Source of the DNA: an uncultured Clostridia bacterium
Lineage (GTDB): Bacteria > Bacillota > Clostridia > TANB77 > CAG-508
Assembly: GCA_934120395.1 (NCBI GenBank)
Contig: CAKOTZ010000001.1
Coordinates: 62,001 to 126,000 of the forward strand
Direction: 5' to 3'
DNA: 64,000 nucleotides
Shown here: positions 17,941-28,600 of the stretch, in pieces
Layout of the letters: every line of letters starts with the position of its first letter
How positions within the stretch are numbered: position 1 is the first letter of the stretch
Notes under the pieces: model-generated
Told to the model about the DNA's origin: nothing
The model's input: the letters and a program-made list of their open reading frames with translations, nothing else
Database searches by the model: none
Position numbers and translations under genes: made by a program

Positions 17941-17976
17941 AAAAATAACCGAGGATATTTTCCTAGGTTATTTTTC
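17941..17976. terminator. Bidirectional intrinsic terminator
   Basis: AAAAATAACC..AGGA and TCCT.GGTTATTTTT pair around TATTT. It separates the convergent 17499 gene and htpX. Confidence 0.75.
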
Positions 17977-17978
17977 CT

Positions 17979-18860
17979 TTATTTAATGTTCTTTAACGCT
18001 TCAATTCTTGCTTCAATTGGTGGATGTGTTGAAAACCAATCAGTTTTTTTCTTGTTTCCTTTAAATGGATTTGAAATATACATGTGCGCAGTAGAAGTAT
18101 TTGCTACTTCTAAAGGTTCTTGGTCATCATTTAATTTTTGCAATGCAGAAATTAAACCTTGAGGATTTCTTGTAAATTCAATTGCTGTAGCATCAGCTAA
18201 ATATTCTCTACGTCTAGAAATAGCAAGTTGCATTAGTGTTGCAAAAATAGGTGATAAGATTAATAAAATAAGTCCAATAATCATAACAATTGGGTTTCTA
18301 TCTCTGTCGTCACTATCTCCTGAACCCCAAAAAAGGGCTCTAGAGCATATATCTTGCAACATTACAACTAATCCAACCATAACAGTTACTACAGCAGAAA
18401 GACGAATATCATAGTTTTTAATATGCGCAAGCTCATGGGCTATAACACCTTCAAGTTCATAGTAATCCATTTTTTCTAATAAACCAGTAGTAACACAAAT
18501 AACAGCATGTTGAGGATCTCTTCCAGTTGCAAAAGCATTAGGTTGAGCTTCATCCATTACATATAATTTTGGCTTAGATTCTAAACCAGCAGATACTACT
18601 AATGCATCTAAAATGTTAACTAATTTTTGGTCTTCTTCATGAGTGGCAGGTCTAGCCTTATTCATTGACAAAACAATTTTATCAGAATTGTAATAAGATG
18701 CCCAAGCTGAAATAATTGAAAAAACAAGTGCAATTACAATAGAAGAAGGACCAAAGTCAAAATATATACAAACATAATAAAGAATTAAAGTAATAACTGC
18801 AATAAAACAAGAAACAATAAAACCTGTTTTTAATTTGTTTCGTTTAATATCTTCAAACAT
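17979..18860 (-). CDS. htpX: HtpX-like membrane zinc metalloprotease
   Basis: 293 residues. Two N-terminal membrane segments (about 12-32 and 38-55), then the active site HELAH (His142, Glu143, His146), two further membrane segments (about 155-205) and RREYLADATAIEF, which supplies the third zinc ligand. It degrades misfolded membrane proteins. The C-terminus carries the conserved STHPP motif. It lies 15 bases after lemA, an arrangement common in Bacillota, so the two are one operon. Confidence 0.95.
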   Translation of the reverse strand: MFEDIKRNKLKTGFIVSCFIAVITLILYYVCIYFDFGPSSIVIALVFSIISAWASYYNSDKIVLSMNKARPATHEEDQKLVNILDALVVSAGLESKPKLYVMDEAQPNAFATGRDPQHAVICVTTGLLEKMDYYELEGVIAHELAHIKNYDIRLSAVVTVMVGLVVMLQDICSRALFWGSGDSDDRDRNPIVMIIGLILLILSPIFATLMQLAISRRREYLADATAIEFTRNPQGLISALQKLNDDQEPLEVANTSTAHMYISNPFKGNKKKTDWFSTHPPIEARIEALKNIK

Positions 18861-18875
18861 AATTTTGCCCCTTAA

Positions 18876-19433
18876 TTAGTTGTTAAAATCAATCTTAATA
18901 TTGTTTTTTACCTCAGCATTATCTACTTGAAATAATTCCTCAGGCTTAAATTTAAACATTGAAGCAATAATGTTAGAAGGTACAACTTCTAATTTTGTGT
19001 TATACATTGTTACACTATCATTGTAAAATTGTCTAGAAAAAGCAATTTTATTTTCTGTATTTCTCAATTCTTCTTGTAATTCAGAAAAATTTTGATTTGC
19101 TTTTAAATCGGGATAGTTTTCAGCAACAGCCATAATTGATTTTAAGGATTCAGATAATTTGTTATCTAAATCAGCTTTTTCACCAATTGTTTTAGCATTT
19201 GCCCAAGAAGTTCTAAGCTCAGTAACTTGAGTTAAAACATTTTTTTCATGTTGCATATAGCCTTTTACAGCTTCAACCAAATTAGGTATTAAATCAAATC
19301 TCCTTTGCAATTGGACATCAATTTGACTCCATGCATTTTTTACTTTTTGTCTTGATTGTACAAGTCCATTATAAAGACCAATAATGGCAATGATTAATAC
19401 AACAATGACAGCTATTATAATTAATGCTACCAT
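18876..19433 (-). CDS. lemA: LemA family protein
   Basis: 185 residues. One N-terminal membrane segment (about 3-22), then [20 protein letters not shown], the family signature, followed by a four-helix bundle. The function of LemA is not settled; it is repeatedly found beside htpX. Start ATG has AGGAGG nearby. Confidence 0.95.
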   Translation of the reverse strand: MVALIIIAVIVVLIIAIIGLYNGLVQSRQKVKNAWSQIDVQLQRRFDLIPNLVEAVKGYMQHEKNVLTQVTELRTSWANAKTIGEKADLDNKLSESLKSIMAVAENYPDLKANQNFSELQEELRNTENKIAFSRQFYNDSVTMYNTKLEVVPSNIIASMFKFKPEELFQVDNAEVKNNIKIDFNN

Positions 19434-19584
19434 AAATTTCCTCCTTTTATTTTTCTATCTAATCTATAGATACCAATATCTTACCATAGTTTATTTCATT
19501 CTACAAGAAATATGTGTGCATTTAATGGATTTTATGTATGATTTTTATGACTTTTGACTTGCTATAATGAAACATGAAAAGCTG

Positions 19585-19613
19585 TTGAATAAAAAAATAA
19601 AAAATGCTATACT
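19585..19613 (+). promoter_or_regulatory. Promoter of the DUF4163-like gene
   Basis: TTGAAT, 17 bases, TATACT, with TGC before the -10; the start codon is 38 bases further on. Confidence 0.6.
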
Positions 19614-19650
19614 ATAATTAAGGTTAAAAAGGCAATAAAGGGGGAAAACA

Positions 19651-20499
19651 ATGGAAAAAAGATATATTTTGTATGTCCTAATAGTTATTGTGTGTATAAT
19701 TGCATTGGGGATAGGTGTTTATGCACAGATATTTTATAAAAATGCAGATACAGATAAACTAATGGTAGGAGCTACAGCAAACCAAACGCAAATAAGTCAA
19801 GTTAATCAAACTGAAGAGAAAATAAAGACTGAATTCAACAATATTTTTACAAACACACTTAATTACGTAAATAAAAACATAAAAACTACAGCAACAAGAA
19901 GAGATATGAGTAAAGATTTGGTTTATACAAGTAACCAAGTATCTAAAACGGAAAAAGGTAAATATGAAATGAATATAAACATACCAACAGTAAACATTGT
20001 AAGTGACAATGCTGAACAAATAAACGACGAAATAGAAAAAATATTTGTTACAAAGGCAACAAGTATTTTAAGTACAAATGGAGCAGCATATACTATATAT
20101 AATATAGACTACATTGCCTATGTAAACAATAATATTTTATCATTGGCAATTAGGGCAACATTAAAAGAAGGAGATAATCCTCAAAGAGTTATGTTTATGA
20201 CATACAACTATAACCTGGAAAATGGAAGTATTCTAACACTAAATGATATAATGCAAGCAAAAGGATTATCAAATTCGACTGTACAAAATAAAATTACAAA
20301 AGAAATAAAGGAAATAAGTAAAAAAACAGAAGACTTAAAAAACATTGGATACACGGTATATAGCAGAAATGCAGATGACAGTATGTACAAGTTAGAAAAT
20401 ACAAAATCGTATTTTATTGGGGAAAATTCATATTTATACATATTATATCCTTATGGTAATACCAATAATACAAGTGAAGTTGACATTGTGGTATTCTAA
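19651..20499 (+). CDS. Membrane-anchored RsiV/DUF4163-DUF3298-like protein
   Basis: 282 residues. One N-terminal membrane segment (about 4-26), then an extracytoplasmic domain. NIPTVNIVSDNAEQINDEI, the segment ENGSILTLNDIM and the C-terminal LYILYPYGN resemble the DUF4163 plus DUF3298 pair found in RsiV (a lysozyme-sensing anti-sigma factor) and in PdaC. There is no cytoplasmic anti-sigma domain and no sigma-factor gene beside it, so a sensing role is not supported here. Monocistronic, with its own promoter and terminator. Confidence 0.65.
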   Translation: MEKRYILYVLIVIVCIIALGIGVYAQIFYKNADTDKLMVGATANQTQISQVNQTEEKIKTEFNNIFTNTLNYVNKNIKTTATRRDMSKDLVYTSNQVSKTEKGKYEMNINIPTVNIVSDNAEQINDEIEKIFVTKATSILSTNGAAYTIYNIDYIAYVNNNILSLAIRATLKEGDNPQRVMFMTYNYNLENGSILTLNDIMQAKGLSNSTVQNKITKEIKEISKKTEDLKNIGYTVYSRNADDSMYKLENTKSYFIGENSYLYILYPYGNTNNTSEVDIVVF

Positions 20500-20510
20500 A
20501 AACAAAAAAA

Positions 20511-20544
20511 TGAACGAATCTGAAAATCAGATTCGTTCATTTTT
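20511..20544 (+). terminator. Intrinsic terminator
   Basis: TGAACGAATCTGA and TCAGATTCGTTCA form a perfect 13-base stem with AAA loop, then TTTTT. The remaining bases to 20658 hold only a weaker hairpin (20576-20597). Confidence 0.9.
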
Positions 20545-20658
20545 AAAATAAAAAGGGGATGTTTTTATTTTTATGGAATCAACTTTTTGTTGATTCTTAT
20601 TAATCATACATTCATATTATGTCTATTTTGTGAAATAAGTGTGACAAAACAAAGAAAA

Positions 20659-21855
20659 TTACGGCTGTTCCTCTAAGGTTAATTGAATATCCATTTCCTT
20701 GCCATCTCTAACAATTTTTAAAGTAACTGTGTCACCAATATTGTGTTCATATTTAATATTATTTAATTCATCCATAGTTTTAATTTCTTTGCCATCAATT
20801 GCAGTAATGACATCAGCAACCTTCAAGCCAGCTTTTTCAGCAGGAGAGAAGTTGCTAATTTCTTTAACATAAACACCTACTGGAATTTTATAATATTGAG
20901 ATGTTTTTTCATCAACATTTGTTCCTGTAACACCTATATATGGTCTTTTTACCTTATTATATTGAATTAATTGTTGATAAATATCTGTAACAGAGTTAAT
21001 AGGGATAGCAAATCCCATTCCTTCCACACCAGTAGCAGATAATTTAAGTGTATTAATACCAATTACTTCACCCTTACTATTTACTAGTGCACCACCACTA
21101 TTTCCAGAATTTATTGCAGCATCTGTTTGAATTAATTTACGAGTTCTACCATCAGAATCTGTTATTTCACGATTAGTAGCACTGATATTTCCGCAGGTAA
21201 TACTGCTTTGCATGCCAAGAGGGTTACCAACGGCCATTGCAAATTCACCAACTTGAACGCTATCAGAGTTACCAAGTTCAGCTGCAGTTAAATCTGTTTT
21301 ATCAATTTTTATAACAGCAATATCTGTTAATTCATCTTGACCTACAATAGTTGCAGGATATGGTGTAGAATCATTATATAAGTACACATTTATGCTAGTT
21401 GCTTCTGAAATTTGGTAAAAAGAAGATGAACTAGAAGAACTAACAACATGATTATTAGTTAAAATATATCCATCACTACTAATTATAATACCAGAACCTG
21501 CGCCGGTAGAAGTACTAGTAGTTCCCATAAATGATGTAACATTACTTGTTATTGAAATACCAACAATAGATGGTAGTATTTTTTGTGCAACACTAACGGA
21601 AGTATCTGAATAATTTGAAAGAGATACATAGTTAGTATTTACTGAATTGTTAGAAGAAGTAGCTGATGTTTCAGTGCTACCAGTTTCAAACAAAGAATTT
21701 TTTATATTAGGTACACCAAAGCAAGTGCCTAATACCAAAGCAGAGCCTAGTACGCCTGATACAAAAGGTATTGCTACGCTCTTGCCAAAAGAGTGATTTT
21801 TACTCTCCTTATAATAATTATTTACTTTTTTATAAGCTTTTTCATTTTCGTCCAT
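20659..21855 (-). CDS. htrA: HtrA/DegP-like serine protease with PDZ domain
   Basis: 398 residues. Cytoplasmic N-terminus, one membrane segment (about 26-48), a Ser/Thr-rich linker, then the trypsin-like domain with His136 (TNNHVV), Asp178 (LTDIAVIK) and Ser253 (NSGNSGGALV). One PDZ domain (about 300-390) contains VKEISNFSPAEKAGLKVAD. It degrades or refolds damaged proteins outside the membrane. Start ATG has AGGAGG. Transcribed alone. Confidence 0.96.
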   Translation of the reverse strand: MDENEKAYKKVNNYYKESKNHSFGKSVAIPFVSGVLGSALVLGTCFGVPNIKNSLFETGSTETSATSSNNSVNTNYVSLSNYSDTSVSVAQKILPSIVGISITSNVTSFMGTTSTSTGAGSGIIISSDGYILTNNHVVSSSSSSSFYQISEATSINVYLYNDSTPYPATIVGQDELTDIAVIKIDKTDLTAAELGNSDSVQVGEFAMAVGNPLGMQSSITCGNISATNREITDSDGRTRKLIQTDAAINSGNSGGALVNSKGEVIGINTLKLSATGVEGMGFAIPINSVTDIYQQLIQYNKVKRPYIGVTGTNVDEKTSQYYKIPVGVYVKEISNFSPAEKAGLKVADVITAIDGKEIKTMDELNNIKYEHNIGDTVTLKIVRDGKEMDIQLTLEEQP

Positions 21856-21970
21856 AATAATTAAACCTCCTAAAAATTACTAATTAATAATAGCATAACC
21901 CAATTTGTACTAATAATACAATAGCAATGTGACTGTTTTGTGAAAAAAATATGATTTAAGGTAGAAGTTA

Positions 21971-21999
21971 TTTACAAATTTGAGATATCTATATATAAT
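21971..21999 (+). promoter_or_regulatory. Promoter of the pseudopilin gene
   Basis: TTTACA, 17 bases, TATAAT. Confidence 0.6.
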
Positions 22000-22044
22000 A
22001 TATACGAATGCAATATTAAAGTAAGCTTAAAAATGGAGGTATTA

Positions 22045-22530
22045 ATGAAAAAAACAGGGCAAAATGGAATTACAATAGTAGCATTGGTTATTACTATTGC
22101 TATAATTGGAATAATTGCAACAGTAGGCATTACACAAGGTAGCAATGTAATACAGAAGGCAAATTTACAAACTTTAAATACTAATATGTTATTAGTACAA
22201 GCTAAAGAAAAAGTAATTTCTGAAAAAAATAGTTTTGATGAAGAAAACAATCCTTTAAAGGGACAGCAATTAAATACCATAAATGGTAGTACATCAATTG
22301 AAACACTAAAAACAGCAGGAGCTATACGTGATGATGAAGAAAATTACTCATTTTATTATGTATGGAATCAAACAATTCTAGATGAATTAGGCTTGGATAG
22401 CATTAAGTTAAAGGCGGGGACATTTTTTATAGTAAATTACAAAACCGAAGAAGTAATATATTCAGCAGGATTTAAATATACAGATGGAAATACATATTAT
22501 AAATTAAGTGATTTAATCAATCTAAAATAG
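22045..22530 (+). CDS. Type IV pilin-like (pseudopilin) protein
   Basis: 161 residues from ATG 22045; GGAGGT lies just upstream and overlaps an earlier in-frame ATG (22033), which I reject. The short basic leader MKKTGQNG ends at a Gly followed by ITIVALVITIAIIGIIATVG, the clostridial prepilin-type cleavage and helix signature (Glu5 is replaced, as is usual in these). The C-terminal domain has no cysteines and is unique. No other pilus genes are near, so its assembly partners lie elsewhere. Confidence 0.8.
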   Translation: MKKTGQNGITIVALVITIAIIGIIATVGITQGSNVIQKANLQTLNTNMLLVQAKEKVISEKNSFDEENNPLKGQQLNTINGSTSIETLKTAGAIRDDEENYSFYYVWNQTILDELGLDSIKLKAGTFFIVNYKTEEVIYSAGFKYTDGNTYYKLSDLINLK

Positions 22531-22550
22531 AACTAAAAGGAATTAACAAA

Positions 22551-23177
22551 ATGAAAGAAAAAGAAGAACAAAGATTATTGAAATTAAAAGAAGAAGAAGA
22601 AAAATTATATCAAAATGGAATGAAATATATTTGTGGTATAGATGAAGCCGGCAGGGGACCTTTAGCGGGTTCTGTTGTTGTGGGAGCTGTAATTTTGCCA
22701 CAAACTTCTTTTATAGAAGGCATAAACGATTCAAAAAAGGTATCTGAAAAGAAAAGAGAGCTTTTATATGAGCAAATAACAAATGAGGCAATTGCATGGA
22801 GCGTTGGAATTATTGATCAAAGGGAAATTGATAAAATAAATATTTTAAATGCAACAAAAAAGGCTCTAACAATGGCAGTAGAAGAATTAGAAATTAAACC
22901 AGAGTTAATTCTAGTAGATGCATTAGAGCATATAAATACACTGGGAATTCCAGTTCAATCAATAATAAAGGGAGATGCAACAAGATATAGTATTGCAGCA
23001 GCATCAATCATTGCGAAGGTAACAAGAGATAGAATCATGAGACAATGGGATGAAGTTTATCCACAATATGGATTTGCAAGTCACAAAGGATATGGTACGG
23101 CCAAGCATATACAAGCTATTAAAGAATATGGAATTTGTGATTTACATAGAAGAAGTTTCGTTCAAAAGTTTATTTAG
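22551..23177 (+). CDS. rnhB: Ribonuclease HII
   Basis: 208 residues. GIDEAGRGPLAG supplies the first catalytic Asp31-Glu32 pair; LVDAL and the later GDATRYSIAAASIIAKVTRD complete the RNase HII signature. It cuts RNA in RNA-DNA hybrids and single ribonucleotides in DNA. The N-terminal 20 residues form a charged helix. Confidence 0.97.
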   Translation: MKEKEEQRLLKLKEEEEKLYQNGMKYICGIDEAGRGPLAGSVVVGAVILPQTSFIEGINDSKKVSEKKRELLYEQITNEAIAWSVGIIDQREIDKINILNATKKALTMAVEELEIKPELILVDALEHINTLGIPVQSIIKGDATRYSIAAASIIAKVTRDRIMRQWDEVYPQYGFASHKGYGTAKHIQAIKEYGICDLHRRSFVQKFI

Positions 23178-23197
23178 TATGAAAAGGGGATATAAAT

Positions 23198-24502
23198 ATG
23201 AATATACAAGAGATAATTGCAAAAAAAAGAGATGCCAAAGAATTAAACAAAATGGAAATAGATTACTTTATACGAGAATATAGCAAAGATAATATACCTG
23301 ATTATCAAGCAGCAGCTTTGGTAATGGCAATATGTATAAATGGAATGAATGAAGATGAAATTATAAATTTAACTACGGCTATGGCAGATTCTGGTGACAA
23401 AATAGATTTATCGGAAATAGGAGCAACAGTAGTTGATAAGCATAGCACTGGTGGAGTTGGAGATAAGGTAACACTAATTTTAATGCCTGTTATGGCTTCT
23501 TTAGGAGTTCCAGTGGCTAAAATGTCTGGAAGAGGACTTGGATTTACTGGAGGAACAGTAGATAAGTTAGAGTCAATACCAGGATACAGAACAGATTTAT
23601 CAGAAAAAGAATTTATAGAAAATGTTAAGAATATAGGTATTAGTTTAATAGGACAAACAGCAAACCTTGTGCCAGCAGATAAGAAGATATATGCTTTAAG
23701 AGATACAATTGCATGCACAAAGAGCACGCCACTTATTGCTTCAAGTATAATGAGTAAAAAAATAGCAGCAGGAGCAGACAAAATTGTACTAGATATTACA
23801 GTAGGAAGCGGAGCATTTATGAAAAACAAGCAAGATGCATTAAAACTTGCTCATTGCATGAAAAGAATAGGAGAGCTAGCAAGAAAAGAGACTACATGTA
23901 TATTAACGAATATGGAAGAGCCATTAGGATATAATATTGGGAATGTCTTAGAGGTAATAGAGGCGAATGAATGCTTAAAAGGAAATATGCCGGCTGATGT
24001 TAAAGAAGTTGTGGAAAACATGGGAGCATATATGTTAAAACTTGCGGGAAAAGGCGATAAAATTGAAGATAACATTAGTCAAATTAGAAATGTAATTGAA
24101 AATGGACAAGCGTATGATAAGTGGATAGAACTAGTAGAAAATCAAGGAGGAGATATATCATATTTAGAAGATACTTCAAAATTTGGTAAGGCTAATTTTG
24201 TAATTCCAGTACTATCTCAGGATAGCGGATATATAACTGCTATGGATACAGAGAGAATTGGAAATATTTCTGTATACTTAGGTGCAGGACGTAATAAAAA
24301 AGAAGATAAAATTGATCCACTAGCAGGAATTGAACTGTTAAAGAAGATTGGTGATAGAGTTGAAACAGGTGAGACTCTTGCATATATTCACACAGAAGCT
24401 GAAAGCAAAATTAAAGGAGCAACAGAGAATTTAATTAAGGCATTTGAAATAGGACCAAGAAAAGTAAAACCAAGCAAGAGTATAATTGCTATAGTTAAAT
24501 AA
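23198..24502 (+). CDS. pdp: Pyrimidine-nucleoside (thymidine) phosphorylase
   Basis: 434 residues, the family length. Catalyses phosphorolysis of thymidine and uridine to base and pentose 1-phosphate in nucleoside salvage. VVDKHSTGGVGDKVTL is the phosphate-binding motif and SGRGLGFTGGTVDKLESIPG the family signature. Helical N-terminal domain (1-65), glycine-rich alpha/beta domain, C-terminal domain with AYIHTEAES. It follows rnhB by 20 bases. Confidence 0.95.
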   Translation: MNIQEIIAKKRDAKELNKMEIDYFIREYSKDNIPDYQAAALVMAICINGMNEDEIINLTTAMADSGDKIDLSEIGATVVDKHSTGGVGDKVTLILMPVMASLGVPVAKMSGRGLGFTGGTVDKLESIPGYRTDLSEKEFIENVKNIGISLIGQTANLVPADKKIYALRDTIACTKSTPLIASSIMSKKIAAGADKIVLDITVGSGAFMKNKQDALKLAHCMKRIGELARKETTCILTNMEEPLGYNIGNVLEVIEANECLKGNMPADVKEVVENMGAYMLKLAGKGDKIEDNISQIRNVIENGQAYDKWIELVENQGGDISYLEDTSKFGKANFVIPVLSQDSGYITAMDTERIGNISVYLGAGRNKKEDKIDPLAGIELLKKIGDRVETGETLAYIHTEAESKIKGATENLIKAFEIGPRKVKPSKSIIAIVK

Positions 24503-24515
24503 GAAGAAATTTGAA

Positions 24516-24544
24516 GAGAGCCATATTTAAAAAATATGGCTCTC
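24516..24544. terminator. Hairpin between convergent genes
   Basis: GAGAGCCATATTT and AAATATGGCTCTC form a perfect 13-base stem with a three-base loop. T-tracts are weak on both sides. Confidence 0.6.
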
Positions 24545-24552
24545 CACTAAAC

Positions 24553-24879
24553 TTAGCTCAACAGCAATAGTACTAAACAAATAAATAGCCAAGGGTCGTC
24601 AGCACCTTCCTCATAAAGAAAAAGTAACAAACAGACAATTAAAATATCATCAAAATAAAGTTTTATCCCTAGAATTTCAAACATGGGATTATCTTCTTTA
24701 ATTTTAATTTCTTTGCAAGTAGTAGTTTTATTTCTAATATCAATTGAATGCCTATTTAAGCTATCCCTAGCCTTTGAAGAATTATCCACTGATGAAGAAA
24801 TATTATTAAATGTTTGCGGTGTATAATAATTTGAATATCTATTGTAATTAGGATATGAATAAGAAGAAAATGACATCAT
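24553..24879 (-). CDS. Small membrane protein of unknown function
   Basis: 108 residues. Tyr/Ser/Asn-rich N-terminus, a conserved-looking FEILGIKLYFDDILIVCLL segment, then LYEEGADDPWLFICLVLLLLS: two short hydrophobic helices around an acidic loop at the very C-terminus. I recognise this tail as common among hypothetical proteins of spore-forming Clostridia but know no function. Its start overlaps the stop of the upstream gene (ATGA), so the two are translationally coupled. Confidence 0.65.
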   Translation of the reverse strand: MMSFSSYSYPNYNRYSNYYTPQTFNNISSSVDNSSKARDSLNRHSIDIRNKTTTCKEIKIKEDNPMFEILGIKLYFDDILIVCLLLFLYEEGADDPWLFICLVLLLLS

Positions 24880-25277
24880 TTTTGAGAATCACCACCAGAA
24901 GATTGATTAAAAACTTCTATAATTTTACTCATGTTAAGAAGTTGAACATATTGGTCTAATTTATCTTTTCGACTATCTTTTAGATATGGTTTTAAAGACA
25001 TAAGTAGTTGTGCTCTTGGGTCATCTTTTTTATTGATTTGTTCAAAAATAGTTTTCATTTTAAATAAAGTTTGTATATCTATTTGAGGAGTTGACGATGT
25101 AGAATTATCAGGTTGATTTTCTTTCTCATTCTTGTTTTGATTATTTTTAAACATGTTCATTAAATTGGAAATCATTTCAGGTGAAATTGAAGAATTGCCT
25201 GAATTTTCACTGCTTTCAGAATTATTCATAGAGCTTGTAAATTTATTTATAATATCAGACATATCTTCTTGCTTCAT
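24876..25277 (-). CDS. Small soluble protein coupled to the membrane protein
   Basis: 133 residues. Ser/Asn/Gln-rich N-terminal half, helical C-terminal half with RAQLLMSLKPYLKDSRKDKL. No signal peptide. RBS GAGGTG. Overlaps the next gene by four bases. Unknown function; the pair probably encodes partners of a membrane complex. Confidence 0.65.
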   Translation of the reverse strand: MKQEDMSDIINKFTSSMNNSESSENSGNSSISPEMISNLMNMFKNNQNKNEKENQPDNSTSSTPQIDIQTLFKMKTIFEQINKKDDPRAQLLMSLKPYLKDSRKDKLDQYVQLLNMSKIIEVFNQSSGGDSQK

Positions 25278-25395
25278 AAAACCTCACCTCTTTTTAAATA
25301 TATGTTTTATTTATAAAAGTATGTATATACTTAATGTATGATTTAAGGAGAAAAAGGTGAATAAAAACCAATTGTAAATATATTATAAAAAACAA

Positions 25396-25432
25396 AAAAA
25401 GCATTATTTCTCTTAGGGAAATAATGCTTTTT
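25396..25432. terminator. First of two hairpins upstream of A2
   Basis: AAAAAGCATTATTTC and GAAATAATGCTTTTT, perfect 15-base stem, seven-base loop. Upstream lie AAGGAG and a six-codon GTG reading frame (25357-25377). Confidence 0.7.
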
Positions 25433-25485
25433 AAAAATTTGAATACAAATTACAAATAAAATGTAATGTAAACTTAACAAAAACC

Positions 25486-25523
25486 GAAAATTGCTATCTT
25501 CCGTATATAGGATAGCAATTTTT
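25486..25523. terminator. Second hairpin upstream of A2
   Basis: AAAATTGCTATC and GATAGCAATTTTTTT pair around a 12-base loop. With the first hairpin, it punctuates the 360-base gap between 25278 and 25636, which contains no gene I can support. Confidence 0.7.
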
Positions 25524-25636
25524 TTGCGTGGACTGGAAACATATTGCATTGACTAAAGCTACTTAAAATGCAAAAATATGAGTATCTAAAAATGAGATTT
25601 ATATATATTTATATTATATATACTTTGGGGAGGAAA

Positions 25637-28600
25637 ATGAAGTTGAAAGGTAGTAGCAGAAGAACAGAAAATAAATTATTAACAAAGTTGATTGCAAGCA
25701 TGTTAATCGTAACATTAACATCGGCTAATTTTTTGTTTTGTGGTGGTTATTTTGTAAGTTATGCAGAAAGCTTAAAACCAGCTGAACTAGATAAACAAAC
25801 AGAGGCAACATTAAATAAGAACGTAAAGTTTGATGCATATTTTGCAGAAAAAGACGGAAACACTCATTACAAAGTGGCGGATGTAAATAGTGATGAAGTA
25901 AAACTTGATTTAAATCTAGAGGTTCAAAAAGAAGGCTATTTGAAAAATGCAATTATTACTTTGAAAACTGATAATGAAGAAAGCAAGCTAAACTATGAAG
26001 TAAATGAAATTACAGATGAGGCTTCAATGGTTCAAAAACAAGACACAAACAGTATTGCATTAAGGCAAGTAAACAAAGATGAAACAGTAAAACTTCAATT
26101 AAATATATCTCCAAAATTAGAAGAGACAATAAATAAACAAAGTTTGAATCAAACTAGTAAAGTAATTTTAAAAGCAACATATATGAATGCAAAGGGAGAA
26201 GAAACACCAATAGAAAAATCAGTAGATATAAATATTGGATGGACAGGCGAATATGAGGTAGAAAATAACATTGAGGTTGCAAAATATATTCCTTTAAATA
26301 CTAATGGAGAAGAAAAAGTATTATTACAATTATTAGTTAAAACAGGTCGTAAAGAACAAAAAGCAATGTTACCAATTAGCAATACAGAACTAACAATGAA
26401 TATTCCAACATTTAATGAGGTAAAGGCAGAAAAAATTGAAGTATCAGCAAAGAGTACAAAAGCAACAAATGGACTAGAAGCTGAGGATGTTAAATTTACA
26501 AAAGATAATTGGTCACAAAATGGAGAAAAACAAACAATTACTATTAAAGTAGACAATAAAGAAAGTGATGGAAAAATAAAAAGCGGAAGTGGAGAAGATG
26601 AATACTTAGTTACATTAGTTTATCCAAAAGAAGCTTATGATAGTATAAAAACAAACCCAATTTCAATAAAAACAAAAATAAGTACAAAAATGCAAATATA
26701 TAATAATGAAGATAACAAAGAGTTTACAAAAGAAGAGGAAAAAACATTAAGTCTAAAAGAACCAATTGGAAAGTTATTATCATTAGAAGGAAAAAATAAA
26801 ACAGAATCAATTGGAAAAGGAAAAATGTATGCCAATATAAATAGTGAGGAAAAAGAAAATCAAACAGAATATGAAGCAATTTGGCAAGTAAATGTTGGCT
26901 ACAAAGAAAATCTTGAGGGTATTAGATTAGAAGATGGTGGAGAGCAAGTTGTTAGTGCTTATGGACAAAAGTACGATATAAGTAAATATGTAAGATACAA
27001 AACAACAACAGTTAGTAAAGAAAGCTTTTTAGATGTACTTGGCGAAGATGGAAAAATTAGAGTACTAAACGAAGAAGGAAGAGAGTTAGGAATAGTAAAT
27101 AAAGCAACAAAGGTAGATGAAAATGGTGATTTTATAATTACATATTATGAAAATGTTTCAAAAGTAATTTTGCAAACAACAGCACCTATAAAAGAAGGCA
27201 ATCTAGTTATAACGCAAAAGAAGGCAATAACAGGAAGTCTTTCATACAGCAAAACAGAGATAGAAGCATTTTCAAAATTAGTTGTTGCAAATAATTTATA
27301 CCAAAAAGAAAAAGAAGCAAAAGATTATTTACAAACAGAACAAAAACAAGTTGAAATTCCTTTTGAAGAAACAAAAACAAAGGCAAGATTAACAATAAGT
27401 AAAGATAAATTATCAACAATAGTAAAAAATGAAAATGTAGAATTTAAAATAGAATTAGGAAACAATACAGATACATCAGACTTATACATAGACCCAATGT
27501 TTGACATTGAATTACCAAGCTATATTGAAGATATAGATATAAAAGAATACAAAATACTTTATGATGAAGAACTAGTTATAAAAAATGTACAAAAATTACA
27601 AAAAGACGGAAAAATAATTTTAAGAGTACAGCTAGAAGGAATACAAACAAAGTTTAGTACAGGAAGTGTTACAAATGGAACAAACATTGTGCTAAACACA
27701 GATATAAAAGTAAAAATTTTAACACCAAGTAAAGAAGACGAAATAAAAATGTACTATTATAATCTAAATACAAAAAATTATGAAAATTTAATACAAACAG
27801 AAAATGGATTAGCAGGGTTGACAAGTTTAGAAATTTCTTATGCAGCACCAAATGGACTAATTAGTGTAAGCAATTGGACCAAGTTTGATTCAACAGGAAG
27901 ACAAGTAATGTCAGTTAACCAAGGAAAAGTAGTAGAACAAATTGGAGTATACAGTAAAGCTCAACTTAGTAAGGTTGACTTGATTTTAGTTAACAATACA
28001 GGAAATGTTTGTGATGGAATATCTGTACTTGGAAAAATACCACATAAGGGAAACAAAATTACAGTAGACGGTGAAGAATTAGAAACGACTGTAGATACAA
28101 ATTTAAGAAGTGCAATTACTGCTCAAGGAATAGATAGTTCAAAAATAAAAGTCTATTATTCGGAAAACGAAAATGCAACAAAGGATTTGTCAAATGCCAA
28201 TAATAATTGGAAAGAAAATATAGATGATATGACAAAAATAAAATCTTTTCTAATTGTAGCAAATGATTATCAAATGCCAGCAGGGGAATTAATAACATTT
28301 TCATATAACTTAGAAGTGCCAGAAAATATGAGTTATAACAATAACATATATTCAAACTTTACAACATATTACACAGAAAATTCAAAAGAAGTTAGCTTGA
28401 AGCAAGAATCAAAAGCTGATGTAATAGGAATAACAACAGGCAAAGGACCGGATTTGAAAATAGAACAAGAAGTAAGTGGTGCAGATGAAAATGGACAAAT
28501 AAAAGAATATGGTATTTTAAAATACAAAATAAAAGTAACAAATGATGGAACAGAGACAGCAAAAGATGTAGTTATAAAAGACCAAATACCAAAGTGGACA

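Noticed and set aside
17902..18162. Plus-strand reading frame opposite the 3' end of htpX
   Set aside because: No RBS, begins inside the 17499 gene and runs through a terminator; htpX on the other strand is certain.
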